Below, piece by piece: positions 53,053-61,344 of a DNA stretch of 64,000 nucleotides. A program made the translations under genes and the position numbers. The DNA comes from Tardiphaga sp. vice304 (GTDB taxonomy: Bacteria; Pseudomonadota; Alphaproteobacteria; Rhizobiales; Xanthobacteraceae). The DNA lies in NCBI RefSeq assembly GCF_007018905.1, contig NZ_CP041402.1, positions 4,638,001 through 4,702,000 of the forward strand, given 5' to 3'. The notes below the pieces were generated by a model. That model made no database searches. It was not told the DNA's origin and saw nothing but the letters and a program-made list of their open reading frames with translations. The number at the start of each line of letters is the position of its first letter. The first letter of the stretch is position 1.

Positions 53053-53742
53053 ATGAATTTGGATGAAAACCATGCGAGGCCGATCGTCTCGGTCGATCTG
53101 GCGATTTTTGCGCTGTCGCAGGCCGGCCTCGAAGTCTTGCTCATTCGGCGTTCTGCCGAACCATTTGCTCGTCAGTGGGCGCTCCCAAGCGGATGGATTC
53201 ATGTCGACGAGGATCTCGATATTGAAACCACCGCGCGCCGCGTGCTGACCGAGAAAACGGGTATCGAGACGCCATATCTGGAGCAGTTGCAGACGATAGG
53301 GAACGCCACACGAGATCCACGAGGCTGGACCGTGAGCGTCGTCTATGTGGCCTTGATCTCGGCCGATGACGTTCGTTCGCGTGAAGAGTACAGCGCCGAT
53401 TTCGCTTGGTGGCCTGTCAGAGGTGACACGACGGAGGTGGCTGTCGCGTTCGACCATGCCGATATCGTTCGCGCGGCGCTAACCCGGATCAGGAACAAGG
53501 TCGAATATTCAACATTGCCTGTGCATCTTCTGCCCGCCGCATTTACACTGAGCGAATTGCAGTCCGTCTACGAGCAAATCCTCGGTCGTCGTATCGACAA
53601 GTCGGCTTTTCGCAAGCGCATGGCAGAAGCTGATTTCGTGGAACCTATACAAGGGGAGATGCGGCGCGCAAGCAATCGTCCAGCACAGATCTATCGTTTG
53701 AAATCCGGCGGCACGACCATGTTCTTCGATCGAACGATATGA
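53053..53742 (+). CDS. NrtR-type Nudix-related transcriptional regulator
   Basis: A 229-residue two-domain protein. The N-terminal Nudix fold (about 10-145) has the box region GWIHVDEDLDIETTARRVLT EKTG at 47-70. The catalytic R-E-U-x-E-E is R-V-L-T-E-K, so hydrolysis is unlikely, as in NrtR regulators. The C-terminal winged helix (about 160-229) starts LPAAFTLSELQSVYEQILGR, followed by DKSAFRKRMAEADF. NrtR proteins sense ADP-ribose and repress NAD-metabolism genes. Here the likely target is the divergent SPFH / NAD-kinase-like pair. No strong ribosome-binding site is seen; the only AAGGAG is 17 bases upstream. Confidence 0.87.
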   Translation: MNLDENHARPIVSVDLAIFALSQAGLEVLLIRRSAEPFARQWALPSGWIHVDEDLDIETTARRVLTEKTGIETPYLEQLQTIGNATRDPRGWTVSVVYVALISADDVRSREEYSADFAWWPVRGDTTEVAVAFDHADIVRAALTRIRNKVEYSTLPVHLLPAAFTLSELQSVYEQILGRRIDKSAFRKRMAEADFVEPIQGEMRRASNRPAQIYRLKSGGTTMFFDRTI

Positions 53743-53904
53743 TGTTACAATGATGGCGAGCGAGCCAGCGCCGCCCTCAGTTCTGCTCTAAGCAGAACCG
53801 TCCATTTTCTGCTTGTTTCGCGATTTAACGCGAACCAGAAACGACTTCGTTCGAAAAAGGTCCGAGCCAAGTTTAACGGCCCTGATGTGTCGCTGGCTTC
53901 GGGA

Positions 53905-54459
53905 TCAAATAATTCGCAGAAAAGTGAACTCGGTATCGTCATAGGCGCGGCGTTCGAGTTCTTCAAAGCGCTCGGGCGCCTTGAACTCGGCACTCTTGGC
54001 CTCCTCCACCACCAGCAAAGCGTCCGGCGTCAGCCAGCCGCCGTCGCGCAACGAGGCCAGCGCCTTTTCGGCGAGCTTCATGCGGTACGGCGGATCGAGG
54101 AAGACGAGCGAGAATGGCTCGACCGGATGCGCCGGGCCGAGATTGGCGGCATCGCGGCGATAGACTTTGGTGGTGCCGCCGAGCCCCAGCGCCTCGACAT
54201 TGTTGCGCAACAGCGCGCGCGCCTCGGCGCCGTTGTCGACGAACAGCGTGAAGCCCGCCCCGCGCGACACCGCCTCGATGCCGAGCGCGCCGGTGCCGGC
54301 GAACAGGTCGAGCACGCGGGCATCCTGCACCGGATTGTCATAGGCATGGATCAGAATGTTGAACAGCGCCTCGCGCAGCCGGTCCGCGGTGGGACGAATC
54401 GCCTGCGTCGTAGGAGATGCAATGTTGCGGCCCTTCAGCCGCCCACCGACGACGCGCAT
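53905..54459 (-). CDS. rsmD: 16S rRNA (guanine(966)-N2)-methyltransferase
   Basis: The start at the ATG at 54457-54459 gives 184 residues (MRVVGGRLKGRNIASPTTQA). An ATG eight codons upstream is also in frame. The N-terminal RPTADRLREALFNIL, the SAM loop VLDLFAGTGALGIEAVSRGA and the catalytic VFLDPPYRMKLAEKAL are diagnostic. The enzyme methylates G966 in the 30S subunit. It is next to the mutL/VOC/SPFH cluster on one side and the pseudouridine synthase, 214 bp upstream, on the other; in relatives mutL and rsmD are often neighbours (recalled, not checked). Confidence 0.95.
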   Translation of the reverse strand: MRVVGGRLKGRNIASPTTQAIRPTADRLREALFNILIHAYDNPVQDARVLDLFAGTGALGIEAVSRGAGFTLFVDNGAEARALLRNNVEALGLGGTTKVYRRDAANLGPAHPVEPFSLVFLDPPYRMKLAEKALASLRDGGWLTPDALLVVEEAKSAEFKAPERFEELERRAYDDTEFTFLRII

Positions 54460-54505
54460 CAGGAAGCCCGCTTGAGTTGGCAAGGCGTCGCTGCAAACGC
54501 TGTCA

Positions 54506-54608
54506 GCCCCCCTCCCCCTTGCGGGGAGGGGTCGGGGGTGGGGGCGCCACAGGCTCGGGGCTTGCGGCTACCCCCCTCCCCGACCCTCCCCCGCAAGGGG
54601 GGAGGGAG
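54506..54608. repeat. Palindromic repeat, variant of family B
   Basis: It opens GCCCCCCTCCCCCTTGCGGG and closes CTCCCCCGCAAGGGGGGAGG. Its core has GGGTCGGGGGTGGGGGC and the partly complementary CCCCCCTCCCCGACCCTC. Arms are CCTCCCCCTTGCGGGGAGGG, distinct from but related to the other family B copies. It lies between rsmD and the pseudouridine synthase gene. Confidence 0.75.
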
Positions 54609-54672
54609 CACTACTGCCGCCGCGTCACACAAAGATCGAACGTCGCTCATGGCTAAGCCCAGCACAGCAAAC

Positions 54673-56988
54673 TCAGTCCTTTCGGGGCGTGATGTCGCGC
54701 TTGCCGTGATAGCCGCGCTTCGGGCGTTTCGGCGGGCCGTAGCCTGACGCTTCTTCCTCATTGCGAGTACGCGATTCTTCCGAGCCGGTGCGCTGCACCA
54801 GCACACGGCGGCCCTTGCGGTCCTCCGTGGTCGAGCGTTTGAACTCCGGCTTCTTGACGATGATCGGATCGTCCGACGGATCGCCCTTGCTGGGAATCTG
54901 CCGCGCAAAATCCGCACCCGACGCTTCCGCGATCTTCTCGCCGAGCTGCTCGCGCAGCACGCGGGTCTTAACTTCCTCGACGCCGCCTTCTTCCAGCTCG
55001 CCGAGCTGGAACGGGCCGTAGGAAATCCGGATCAGGCGGTTCACTTCGAGGCCGAGATGCGCCAGCACGTTACGGACTTCGCGGTTCTTGCCTTCGCGGA
55101 TTGCGAACACCAGCCAGACATTGGCGCCCTGGTCGCGTTCCAACGTCGCATCGATCGAGCCGTACTTGACGCCGTCGACCTCGACGCCGTGCTTGAGCTG
55201 ATCGAGTTGCGACTGCGTGACTTCGCCATGCGCGCGGACGCGGTAGCGGCGCAGCCAGCCGGTGTCGGGTAGTTCGAGCGTGCGCGCGAGGCCGCCATCA
55301 TTGGTGAGAAGCAGCAGGCCTTCGGTGTTGAAATCCAGCCGGCCGATCGAGATCAGCCGCGGCAGATGCTCGGGCAGATGGTCGAACACGGTCGGCCGTC
55401 CCTCGGGATCGGCATGCGTGGTCATCAGGCCGCGCGGCTTGTGATACATGAACAGCCGCGTGCGCTCGGGTGCGGGCAACGGCTTGCCATCGACGGTGAT
55501 GACGTCGCGGGTGGTGACGTCGAGCGCCGGCGAATTGATGATACGGCCGTTGACCGCGACGCGGCCCTGCGTGACCCAGTCCTCGGCATCGCGGCGCGAG
55601 CACAGGCCAGCGCGCGACACGACTTTCGCGACGCGCTCGCCGTCCTTCTTCGGGGCCGGCGGGCGCGGCGGACGGCGTTCTTCCGGCTTGCGCTCGCGAT
55701 AGTCGCCGCGGCCGCCGAAAGCGGGGCGCTTGGCGAAGATGCGGCTGTCATCCTCGTTGTCGCGACGCGGCCGCTCGAGGCCGGAATTGTTGCGCGGATG
55801 TTCGTGGAAGTCGTTGCTCGGGCGCTCGCGCGGCCGGTCGAATTTCGGACGGGCCTCGCTGGCGCGCTCGAAGCGCGGACGCTCTTCATGCACGCGGGGA
55901 AACTCGGTGCGCTCGAACTTCGGACGCTCGTATTGACGGGCGCCGTCGCGCGACGGACGCGCATTGCGATCACCCTCCTCGCGCTTCTGCCACGGCTTGG
56001 ATTCGCCGCGATCCGCGCCGCGATCGGGCCGGTCGCCGAACGTCTTGCGCGGACCGCCGCGATCCGGCGCGCCACGGGAAAACTTCTTGTCGCCACCGAA
56101 TTTGGAGCCGCCGCTGAAGGGACGATCGCCCTGCGGGCGGTCCGAACGCGGACGATCATTGTCGCGCGACGGGCGCGCGCTGTAAGGACGGTCGCCAGAA
56201 GGGCGCGGCCGGTCGCCGCCGTCGCGCGGCGTATAGGGGCGCTTGTCGCCGCCATCGCGGGACTGGTACGGGCGCTTCTCGCCACCACCGTCGCGCGGGG
56301 TGTACGGACGCTTCTCGCCGAACTTCCTGTCGTCGGAACGGCCGGCCGGCCGGGCATCACTGCGAGGCGCACGGTCATCGCGGTTGAAAGTGGGACGGTC
56401 GCCACGCGGGCTATAGGGACGCTTCTCGCCGCCGCCTTCGCGCGGGGTGTAGGGGCGCTTTTCGCCACCGCCGTCACGCGGCGTGTAGGGGCGCTTCTCA
56501 CCGCCACCGTCACGGGACTGGTACGGACGCTTGTCGCCACCCGCAGGGCGCGGCGAATACGGCCGCTTCTCGCCACCGCCGTCGCGCGGCGTATAGGGGC
56601 GCTTCTCGCCGCCACCGTCGCGGGACTGGTACGGGCGCTTGTCGCCGCCGCTGCGCTCGGGGCGATCGCCGCCGAAGCTGCGGGCGGGACGCGGCGCGTC
56701 GCCATAATCGCGGCGCGGGGCGCGGTCGTCGTCGCGGCGCGGGGCTGCGCCCTCGCGCTTGCCGGCATAGGGCTTGCCCGGGCCGGAATAGGGTTTGGCG
56801 CCATAGGTCTTGCGCTCGCCGGCTGCACCGGCATCGTGCGGCTTCGGCGCGTAGGTACCGTCGCGCTTGGCGAATTTCTTCTCGGGGCCGCGCGCCGCGC
56901 CGGAGCGGCCCTTGCTGGCGCCACCGCCGGACTTGCCGGGCGGACGGCCGCGCGAGGGGCCGTTATTTCGATCGTTGTCGCGGGGCAT
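54673..56988 (-). CDS. rluB: RluB-type rRNA pseudouridine synthase with a long repetitive disordered N-terminus
   Basis: A 771-residue protein. The C-terminal third is a canonical RsuA/RluB enzyme: S4 domain (RVAKVVSRAGLCSRRDAEDW), the catalytic Asp in IGRLDFNTEGLLLLTNDGGL and the later EGKNREVRNVLAHLGLEVNR. It isomerises uridine in 23S rRNA. The first 470 or so residues are Arg/Gly/Asp/Pro-rich and contain many copies of GGGEKRPYTPRD, GGDKRPYQSRD and similar units, plus an RGG-like region. Most RluB proteins are about 250-350 residues. Very long open frames on the opposite strand over this segment reflect its composition. It is divergent from tadA. Confidence 0.93.
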   Translation of the reverse strand: MPRDNDRNNGPSRGRPPGKSGGGASKGRSGAARGPEKKFAKRDGTYAPKPHDAGAAGERKTYGAKPYSGPGKPYAGKREGAAPRRDDDRAPRRDYGDAPRPARSFGGDRPERSGGDKRPYQSRDGGGEKRPYTPRDGGGEKRPYSPRPAGGDKRPYQSRDGGGEKRPYTPRDGGGEKRPYTPREGGGEKRPYSPRGDRPTFNRDDRAPRSDARPAGRSDDRKFGEKRPYTPRDGGGEKRPYQSRDGGDKRPYTPRDGGDRPRPSGDRPYSARPSRDNDRPRSDRPQGDRPFSGGSKFGGDKKFSRGAPDRGGPRKTFGDRPDRGADRGESKPWQKREEGDRNARPSRDGARQYERPKFERTEFPRVHEERPRFERASEARPKFDRPRERPSNDFHEHPRNNSGLERPRRDNEDDSRIFAKRPAFGGRGDYRERKPEERRPPRPPAPKKDGERVAKVVSRAGLCSRRDAEDWVTQGRVAVNGRIINSPALDVTTRDVITVDGKPLPAPERTRLFMYHKPRGLMTTHADPEGRPTVFDHLPEHLPRLISIGRLDFNTEGLLLLTNDGGLARTLELPDTGWLRRYRVRAHGEVTQSQLDQLKHGVEVDGVKYGSIDATLERDQGANVWLVFAIREGKNREVRNVLAHLGLEVNRLIRISYGPFQLGELEEGGVEEVKTRVLREQLGEKIAEASGADFARQIPSKGDPSDDPIIVKKPEFKRSTTEDRKGRRVLVQRTGSEESRTRNEEEASGYGPPKRPKRGYHGKRDITPRKD

Positions 56989-57191
56989 GAAGGTCTCACT
57001 GCAGCTTAAGGCTGAATTGCGGTTGAGTGCGGAACAGGGCTGGCGGAACGAGTTGCGCGCTCAATTTTCGGGCGCATTCACGCAAAAACCGGTATCCACT
57101 CGTGCTGAACGCACAGCCCTAGCAGAGTTCGACGCAAAGTGCGATCAGCAAAAGCGGAACTGGCGGCGATCGCCTCACCCCCGAAGACAAG

Positions 57192-57638
57192 ATGACCTCA
57201 TTTTCGTTCATGAATCTGGCGCTGCAGGCCGCCGCAGACGCCGCGACGGCCGGCGAGGTGCCGATCGGCTGCGTTATCGTCCGGAACAACGAGGTAATCG
57301 CGACCGCGGCCAACCGCACCATCCGCGACAATGACCCGACCGCCCATGCCGAAATCCTGGCGATCCGCCAGGCCGCGGGCCGGCTTGGCAACCAGCGCCT
57401 CGATGGTTGCGACCTCTACGTCACGCTGGAGCCGTGCACGATGTGCGCCGGCGCCATTTCGTTCGCGCGGATCAGGCGGCTGTATTTCGGCGCCGCCGAT
57501 CCGAAAGGCGGCGGCGTCGATTCCGGCGTGCGGTTCTTTGCGCAGCCGACCTGCCACCACGCGCCGGAGGTTTATTCCGCAGTTGGCGAAAGCGAGGCGG
57601 CGAGCCTGCTACGAGCGTTTTTTCAGGCGCGGCGCTAA
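57192..57638 (+). CDS. tadA: tRNA-specific adenosine deaminase
   Basis: A 148-residue zinc deaminase that makes inosine 34 in tRNA-Arg(ACG). The zinc/catalytic motifs are THAEILA-like (TAHAEILAIRQAAGR) and LEPCTMCAGAISFARI, each with the expected His-Ala-Glu and Pro-Cys-x2-Cys. The substrate-binding GAADPKGGGVDSGV block is present. It starts at the ATG at 57192, divergent from the pseudouridine synthase across 203 bp. Its 3' end overlaps the convergent small gene at 57609 by 30 bp. Confidence 0.96.
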   Translation: MTSFSFMNLALQAAADAATAGEVPIGCVIVRNNEVIATAANRTIRDNDPTAHAEILAIRQAAGRLGNQRLDGCDLYVTLEPCTMCAGAISFARIRRLYFGAADPKGGGVDSGVRFFAQPTCHHAPEVYSAVGESEAASLLRAFFQARR

Positions 57639-57854
57639 CGTCGCCTCGTTCTCGGCGGGTACGTCCACCTGCATGACTTCATGGCCATCCTCGCGGACGA
57701 TACACACTCGGCGGGTATGCTGATCCGGCTTGGCCGCGATCTCTTCGGCAATACGCTTGGCCTGGGCAACGGCTTCGAGGTCGCTCTTCAGATCAAGTCC
57801 ACGATGGTCGCGCTTGGTAATGCCGTTCTTCACGTCGAAATAATACTGGGTCAT
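57609..57854 (-). CDS. DUF6894-type small protein
   Basis: An 81-residue protein from the ATG at 57852-57854; a second ATG one codon upstream is also possible, and GGAG precedes them. It begins MTQYYFDVKNGITKRDHRGL and continues DLKSDLEAVAQAKRIAEEIA, the typical pattern for the small proteins annotated DUF6894 in Bradyrhizobium. It is cytoplasmic and its function is unknown. Its 3' 30 bp overlap the convergent tadA end. Confidence 0.75.
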   Translation of the reverse strand: MTQYYFDVKNGITKRDHRGLDLKSDLEAVAQAKRIAEEIAAKPDQHTRRVCIVREDGHEVMQVDVPAENEATLAPRLKKRS

Positions 57855-57945
57855 CATTGTCTCCAGTACTACCAATGTGCGGCTCGCCGTGCGGTTCCTC
57901 ATCTCAGGTTGTTAGTAGACTTAGTGCCTTAACTTTGGTGTCAAG

Positions 57946-59229
57946 CTACCTTTTTGCACGTTCCCGCGCCACTGCCTGCCAGCCGATGTCGCGGCGGCAG
58001 AAGCCTTCGGGCCAGTTGATCAACCCGATCGCCTCATAGGCGCGGCGCTGCGCCTCGGCGACACTCTTGCCGGATGCCGTGACGTTGAGCACGCGACCGC
58101 CATTGGACAGAATCCAGTCACCGGAGGCCTTGGTGCCCGCGTGGAAAATCTCGACGCCCTCGATCTTCGCCGCACGATCGAGGCCGGCGATGCGGGTGCC
58201 TTTCTCGTAAGACCCGGGATAGCCCTTCGCGGCCATCACCACGGTCAGCGCCGGATCGGGAAACCAGCGCAGGTCGAAATTCTTGAGCTGGCCATCGGCA
58301 GAGGCGATCAGCGCCGGCAGCAGGTCCGACATCAGGCGGATCATCAGGACCTGGGTCTCGGGATCGCCGAACCGGCAATTATATTCGATCAGCTTCGGGC
58401 CATCCTCGGTGATCATCAGACCGGCGAACAGCACGCCTTTATAGGGCGCGCCCATCGCGCTCATCGCCCGCAGCGTCGGGTAAATGATCTCGTCCATCGC
58501 ACGCTGGCACATCGCCTCCGTCATAACGGGTGCGGGCGAATAGGCGCCCATGCCGCCGGTATTGGGGCCGTTGTCGCCGTCATATGCGCGCTTGTGGTCC
58601 TGCGCGCTGGCCAGCGCCAGCGCGTGCTCGCCGTCGCACAGCACGAAGAACGAGGCCTCCTCGCCGACCAGAAATTCCTCGACCACGGCCTCTGCACCCG
58701 CCTCGCCGAACCCGCCCGACAGCATCATGTCGATGGCGTCGAGCGCGTCCTTCAACGTTTCGGCGACGACCACGCCCTTGCCGGCGGCGAGGCCATCGGC
58801 CTTGATGACGATCGGGGCGCCCTGCTCGCTTATATAGGCCTTGGCCTTGTCCGCATCGGTGAAGCGCTGATAGGCGGCGGTCGGGATGTCGTTGGCCTGG
58901 CAGAGGTCCTTGGTGAAGCCCTTGGAGCCTTCCAGCCGGGCCGCAGCCCTGCTCGGCCCGAACGCCTTGATGCCGGCGGCCGCGAGATCGTCGACGATGC
59001 CGGCCGCCAGCGGCGCCTCCGGCCCGACCACGACGAACTCCACGGCGTTATCGCGGCAGAATGCGATCACCGCGGCATGGTCGGCCGTATCCAGCGCGAC
59101 GCATTCGGCCTCCTCGGCGATGCCGGCATTGCCCGGCGCGCACCACAGCTTCGTCACCAGTGGCGACGACGAGAGCTTCCATGCCAGCGCGTGCTCGCGC
59201 CCGCCGGAACCGAGAAGGAGAATGTTCAT
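57946..59229 (-). CDS. purD: Phosphoribosylamine--glycine ligase (GAR synthetase)
   Basis: A 427-residue ATP-grasp enzyme, second step of purine biosynthesis. The N-terminal block is [20 protein letters not shown]. The ATP-grasp region holds [20 protein letters not shown] and the PurD signature [20 protein letters not shown]; the catalytic [11 protein letters not shown] follows. Length is normal. It is leftward, with a family D repeat and a separate hydrolase operon between it and xseA. In related genomes purD and xseA are neighbours, so the region 59432-61291 is a likely insertion (inference). Confidence 0.97.
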   Translation of the reverse strand: MNILLLGSGGREHALAWKLSSSPLVTKLWCAPGNAGIAEEAECVALDTADHAAVIAFCRDNAVEFVVVGPEAPLAAGIVDDLAAAGIKAFGPSRAAARLEGSKGFTKDLCQANDIPTAAYQRFTDADKAKAYISEQGAPIVIKADGLAAGKGVVVAETLKDALDAIDMMLSGGFGEAGAEAVVEEFLVGEEASFFVLCDGEHALALASAQDHKRAYDGDNGPNTGGMGAYSPAPVMTEAMCQRAMDEIIYPTLRAMSAMGAPYKGVLFAGLMITEDGPKLIEYNCRFGDPETQVLMIRLMSDLLPALIASADGQLKNFDLRWFPDPALTVVMAAKGYPGSYEKGTRIAGLDRAAKIEGVEIFHAGTKASGDWILSNGGRVLNVTASGKSVAEAQRRAYEAIGLINWPEGFCRRDIGWQAVARERAKR

Positions 59230-59306
59230 GAATGCAGCCCGTCCGGAAGATGCGGATAAGCGCAGGGTTTAACCTCGCGCGGTGGACGTCGCAACCGCAG
59301 CACACC

Positions 59307-59428
59307 GTCATTCCGGGATGCGGCAGACGGCGAAGCCGGCTGACGGAGACCCGGAATCCGGACATGTTCATCGTCCCACCCCGGGATTCCGGGTTCGCTC
59401 AAGCTGCGCTCTCGCGCCCCGGAATGAC
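59307..59428. repeat. Palindromic repeat, family D
   Basis: It begins GTCATTCCGGGATGCGGCAG and ends GCGCCCCGGAATGAC. It contains GGCGAAGCCGGCTGACGGAG and GAACATGTCC-type segments that match the 26359-26505 copy in inverted order. It lies between purD and the winged-helix gene. The 3' end of the winged-helix gene is 4 bp away. Confidence 0.8.
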
Positions 59429-59431
59429 AGT

Positions 59432-59731
59432 TCAATCCCCCGCCCCGGCGATGATCTCGCGCAACGTGGCAACATGGCGGGCGAACGCGCCCCGCCCGGC
59501 CACCGTTGCGGTCACCGTGGTCTGCGGTTTCTTGCCGACGAAGGCCTTGGCGACATCGACATAGCCGGCCTTGGACAGCGTCTCGATATGGGCACCGAGA
59601 TTGCCGTCGGTGGCGCCGGTGAGCTTCTTCAGCCGGGGGAAATCCATGCCCTGCGCTTCCGGCAGCGCCGTCAGCGCGGCCATGATGCGCAGCCGCAGCG
59701 GCTGGTGAATAATATCGTCGAGCCCGGCCAT
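59432..59731 (-). CDS. Winged-helix DNA-binding protein (ArsR/MarR-like, PF13601 type)
   Basis: A 99-residue single-domain protein starting MAGLDDIIHQPLRLRIMAAL. The helix-turn-helix is FPRLKKLTGATDGNLGAHIE, followed by LSKAGYVDVAKAFVGKKPQT, the wing. This matches the small 'winged helix DNA-binding domain' family, in which IHQPxRLRIMAxL is typical. It is the last gene of the hydrolase / membrane protein / regulator group, starting one base after the membrane protein stop. It is the best candidate to bind the palindrome at 61316-61344. Confidence 0.85.
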   Translation of the reverse strand: MAGLDDIIHQPLRLRIMAALTALPEAQGMDFPRLKKLTGATDGNLGAHIETLSKAGYVDVAKAFVGKKPQTTVTATVAGRGAFARHVATLREIIAGAGD

Positions 59732-59732
59732 G

Positions 59733-60287
59733 TCAGCTCCGCCGCATCCAGATGCCGCCGAGCAGCAGTCCGCCGCCGTTCACCACCGCCATCCACAATT
59801 CGAACCACGGCCCGGTGAGGACATAGCCGACCAGCGTCAGCGCGATGATGCCAAGGCCGATGGCGACGAAGGCCGCGCCAAGCCATAGCCCCGCGACGCT
59901 GTAGACGAGCATGAAATAGATCGGCCAGAACGCGCCGAGCTGGCGCGGCGTCAACTGCACGATGCCGATGCTCCACAACAGGCCGAAGCCGAAGAACATC
60001 GCCAGCGCGGCGAGTACCCGTCCATCGAAGCCGCGTTGGCCGGACCGGGCGCGATTGCGCGCGCTGATGGCGAGGGACCCGGCGACGCCGATGAGGTCGA
60101 TCAGCACCCAGCCATATCCGGCATAGCGCGGCCACGACCACGACACCACGTAACCCAGCGCGATGAGCGGTCCCCAGAGCATGAGCATCAGGCTGGCGAG
60201 CTGATAGCTGCGGGAGCGTTTGACGCGCTGGACGATGTCGTCGATGTCATGCAGCGCGGCGGCAGCCTCGCGGCGGTCGATACTCAT
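59733..60287 (-). CDS. Predicted integral membrane protein, function unknown
   Basis: A 184-residue protein with an N-terminal cytoplasmic lead MSIDRREAAAALHDIDDIVQ and about five hydrophobic segments, including LASLMLMLWGPLIALGYVVS, VLAALAMFFGFGLLWSIGIV, FMLVYSVAGLWLGAAFVAIG and IALTLVGYVLTG. It overlaps the upstream hydrolase gene by four bases (ATGA) and is one base from the regulator gene. Small proteins of this kind often accompany PF13601 regulators in an operon. No enzymatic motif is seen. Confidence 0.75.
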   Translation of the reverse strand: MSIDRREAAAALHDIDDIVQRVKRSRSYQLASLMLMLWGPLIALGYVVSWSWPRYAGYGWVLIDLIGVAGSLAISARNRARSGQRGFDGRVLAALAMFFGFGLLWSIGIVQLTPRQLGAFWPIYFMLVYSVAGLWLGAAFVAIGLGIIALTLVGYVLTGPWFELWMAVVNGGGLLLGGIWMRRS

Positions 60288-61291
60288 CGCGAACTCACTT
60301 CGGATTTGACGACATCGTCGGCAATAGCCGACACGGCGCGGGCGTCGGCGACGATACCCATGTGATTGATGCTCGGCAGCAGCCTGACCTTGATGGACGG
60401 CAATACGCTGCGCATCGCCGCTTCATATCTACCCGAATCCATCAATTCGTCAGCACTGCCGGAAAACAGAGTGATCGGTCTGCTGACGGCAGCCAGATCG
60501 GTGCGGAAGTCAGGATGGGTGCCGAAATTGCTGCGCAGTCTTTCGCTGTAGGTCGCCACCAGCCTGTTCGTGGAACCGGGCGGCACCGCGAAGGCGACCA
60601 CCGGCAGGTGGTCGCAGCAGGTGATTCCAAGCTTGGCAAGCGCCAGCAATCCGATGATCCGCGGGACGTCCGCGCGCGCCCAGCCGCCGTCCGGCTGGTT
60701 GGTCGGTGCATCGTAACCCAGATAGGGCGCGAGCAGAACCGTGCGATCGAACAGGTTCTGCATGGCGGAGCCTGCGATCCGCAACGCAAAGCCGCCCCCG
60801 GATGAGTGGCCAATCAGCGTCAGCGGCGCCGTCGGGTTGTCTTGCCTGACCACGGCCACCAGATTGGCAAGGTCGTCCTCGAGCTGGCCGACATAACCGA
60901 TGTCGCCTCGCGTGCCCGATGCGCCGTGGCCGCGAATATCCACCGCGTAGGTCTGCACGCCACGCTCCATCAGGGCCGACGACAGGGCGTGGATGGTGCC
61001 GCCGCTGGACCCCGACGAGCCGTGCACGACGATGGCGATGCGGTCGGTAGAGGCCTGCACCGGGCGATAATGCCGATAGGCCAGCGCCGTGCCATCGCTT
61101 CCTGCGTAGCGCTGCAGAACCGGCAGGTTGCTCAGGTCCACGAATTTACGGGCTTCCGAAATGGATGGAAGCTCCGGCGGATGATGCAGCGGCGTAGCGA
61201 TCAGCCCAGCCAGTAAAAGCGCAACGAGCCCGGCTGCGGCCAGCCCCCTGACAACGACGCGAACACCGAAGGAAAGGATCTTCCTGACCAT
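60284..61291 (-). CDS. Alpha/beta hydrolase with N-terminal membrane anchor
   Basis: A 335-residue protein. The N-terminal segment VRGLAAAGLVALLLAGLIAT is a signal anchor. The fold follows: oxyanion region VVHGSSGSSGG, nucleophile elbow LIGHSSGGGFALRI (Ser), acid Asp in FSGSADELMDSG and His in SINHMGIVADA. The cap is small. It resembles monoacylglycerol lipase-like hydrolases; the substrate is unknown. It is the first gene of a leftward three-gene operon. The 11-bp palindrome lies 25 bases upstream of its ATG. Confidence 0.85.
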   Translation of the reverse strand: MVRKILSFGVRVVVRGLAAAGLVALLLAGLIATPLHHPPELPSISEARKFVDLSNLPVLQRYAGSDGTALAYRHYRPVQASTDRIAIVVHGSSGSSGGTIHALSSALMERGVQTYAVDIRGHGASGTRGDIGYVGQLEDDLANLVAVVRQDNPTAPLTLIGHSSGGGFALRIAGSAMQNLFDRTVLLAPYLGYDAPTNQPDGGWARADVPRIIGLLALAKLGITCCDHLPVVAFAVPPGSTNRLVATYSERLRSNFGTHPDFRTDLAAVSRPITLFSGSADELMDSGRYEAAMRSVLPSIKVRLLPSINHMGIVADARAVSAIADDVVKSEVSSR

Positions 61292-61315
61292 GACCAGCCT
61301 CCCACCATGAATTTA

Positions 61316-61344
61316 CAGATAACTCTTTAATCCAGAGTTATCTG
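61316..61344. promoter_or_regulatory. Perfect 11-bp inverted repeat, probable operator
   Basis: CAGATAACTCT (61316-61326) is followed by a 7-base spacer and its exact reverse complement AGAGTTATCTG (61334-61344). There is no T-run, and the stem is only moderately GC-rich, so it is not a terminator. It lies between the alpha/beta hydrolase ATG (25 bp away) and xseA (73 bp away). Its position and symmetry fit a dimeric winged-helix repressor, plausibly the product of the gene at 59432-59731. Confidence 0.75.

Noticed and set aside
53745..53993. 82-codon minus-strand frame between the Nudix regulator gene and rsmD
   Set aside because: It overlaps the 3' end of rsmD on the same strand in another frame and shows no domain or credible start signal.
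55366..57009. 547-codon open frame on the plus strand over the pseudouridine synthase gene
   Set aside because: It is an antisense shadow created by the repetitive GC-rich coding sequence. Its product is Ala/Arg/Thr/Val-rich without any domain, while the minus-strand frame encodes a clear S4 plus RsuA/RluB enzyme.
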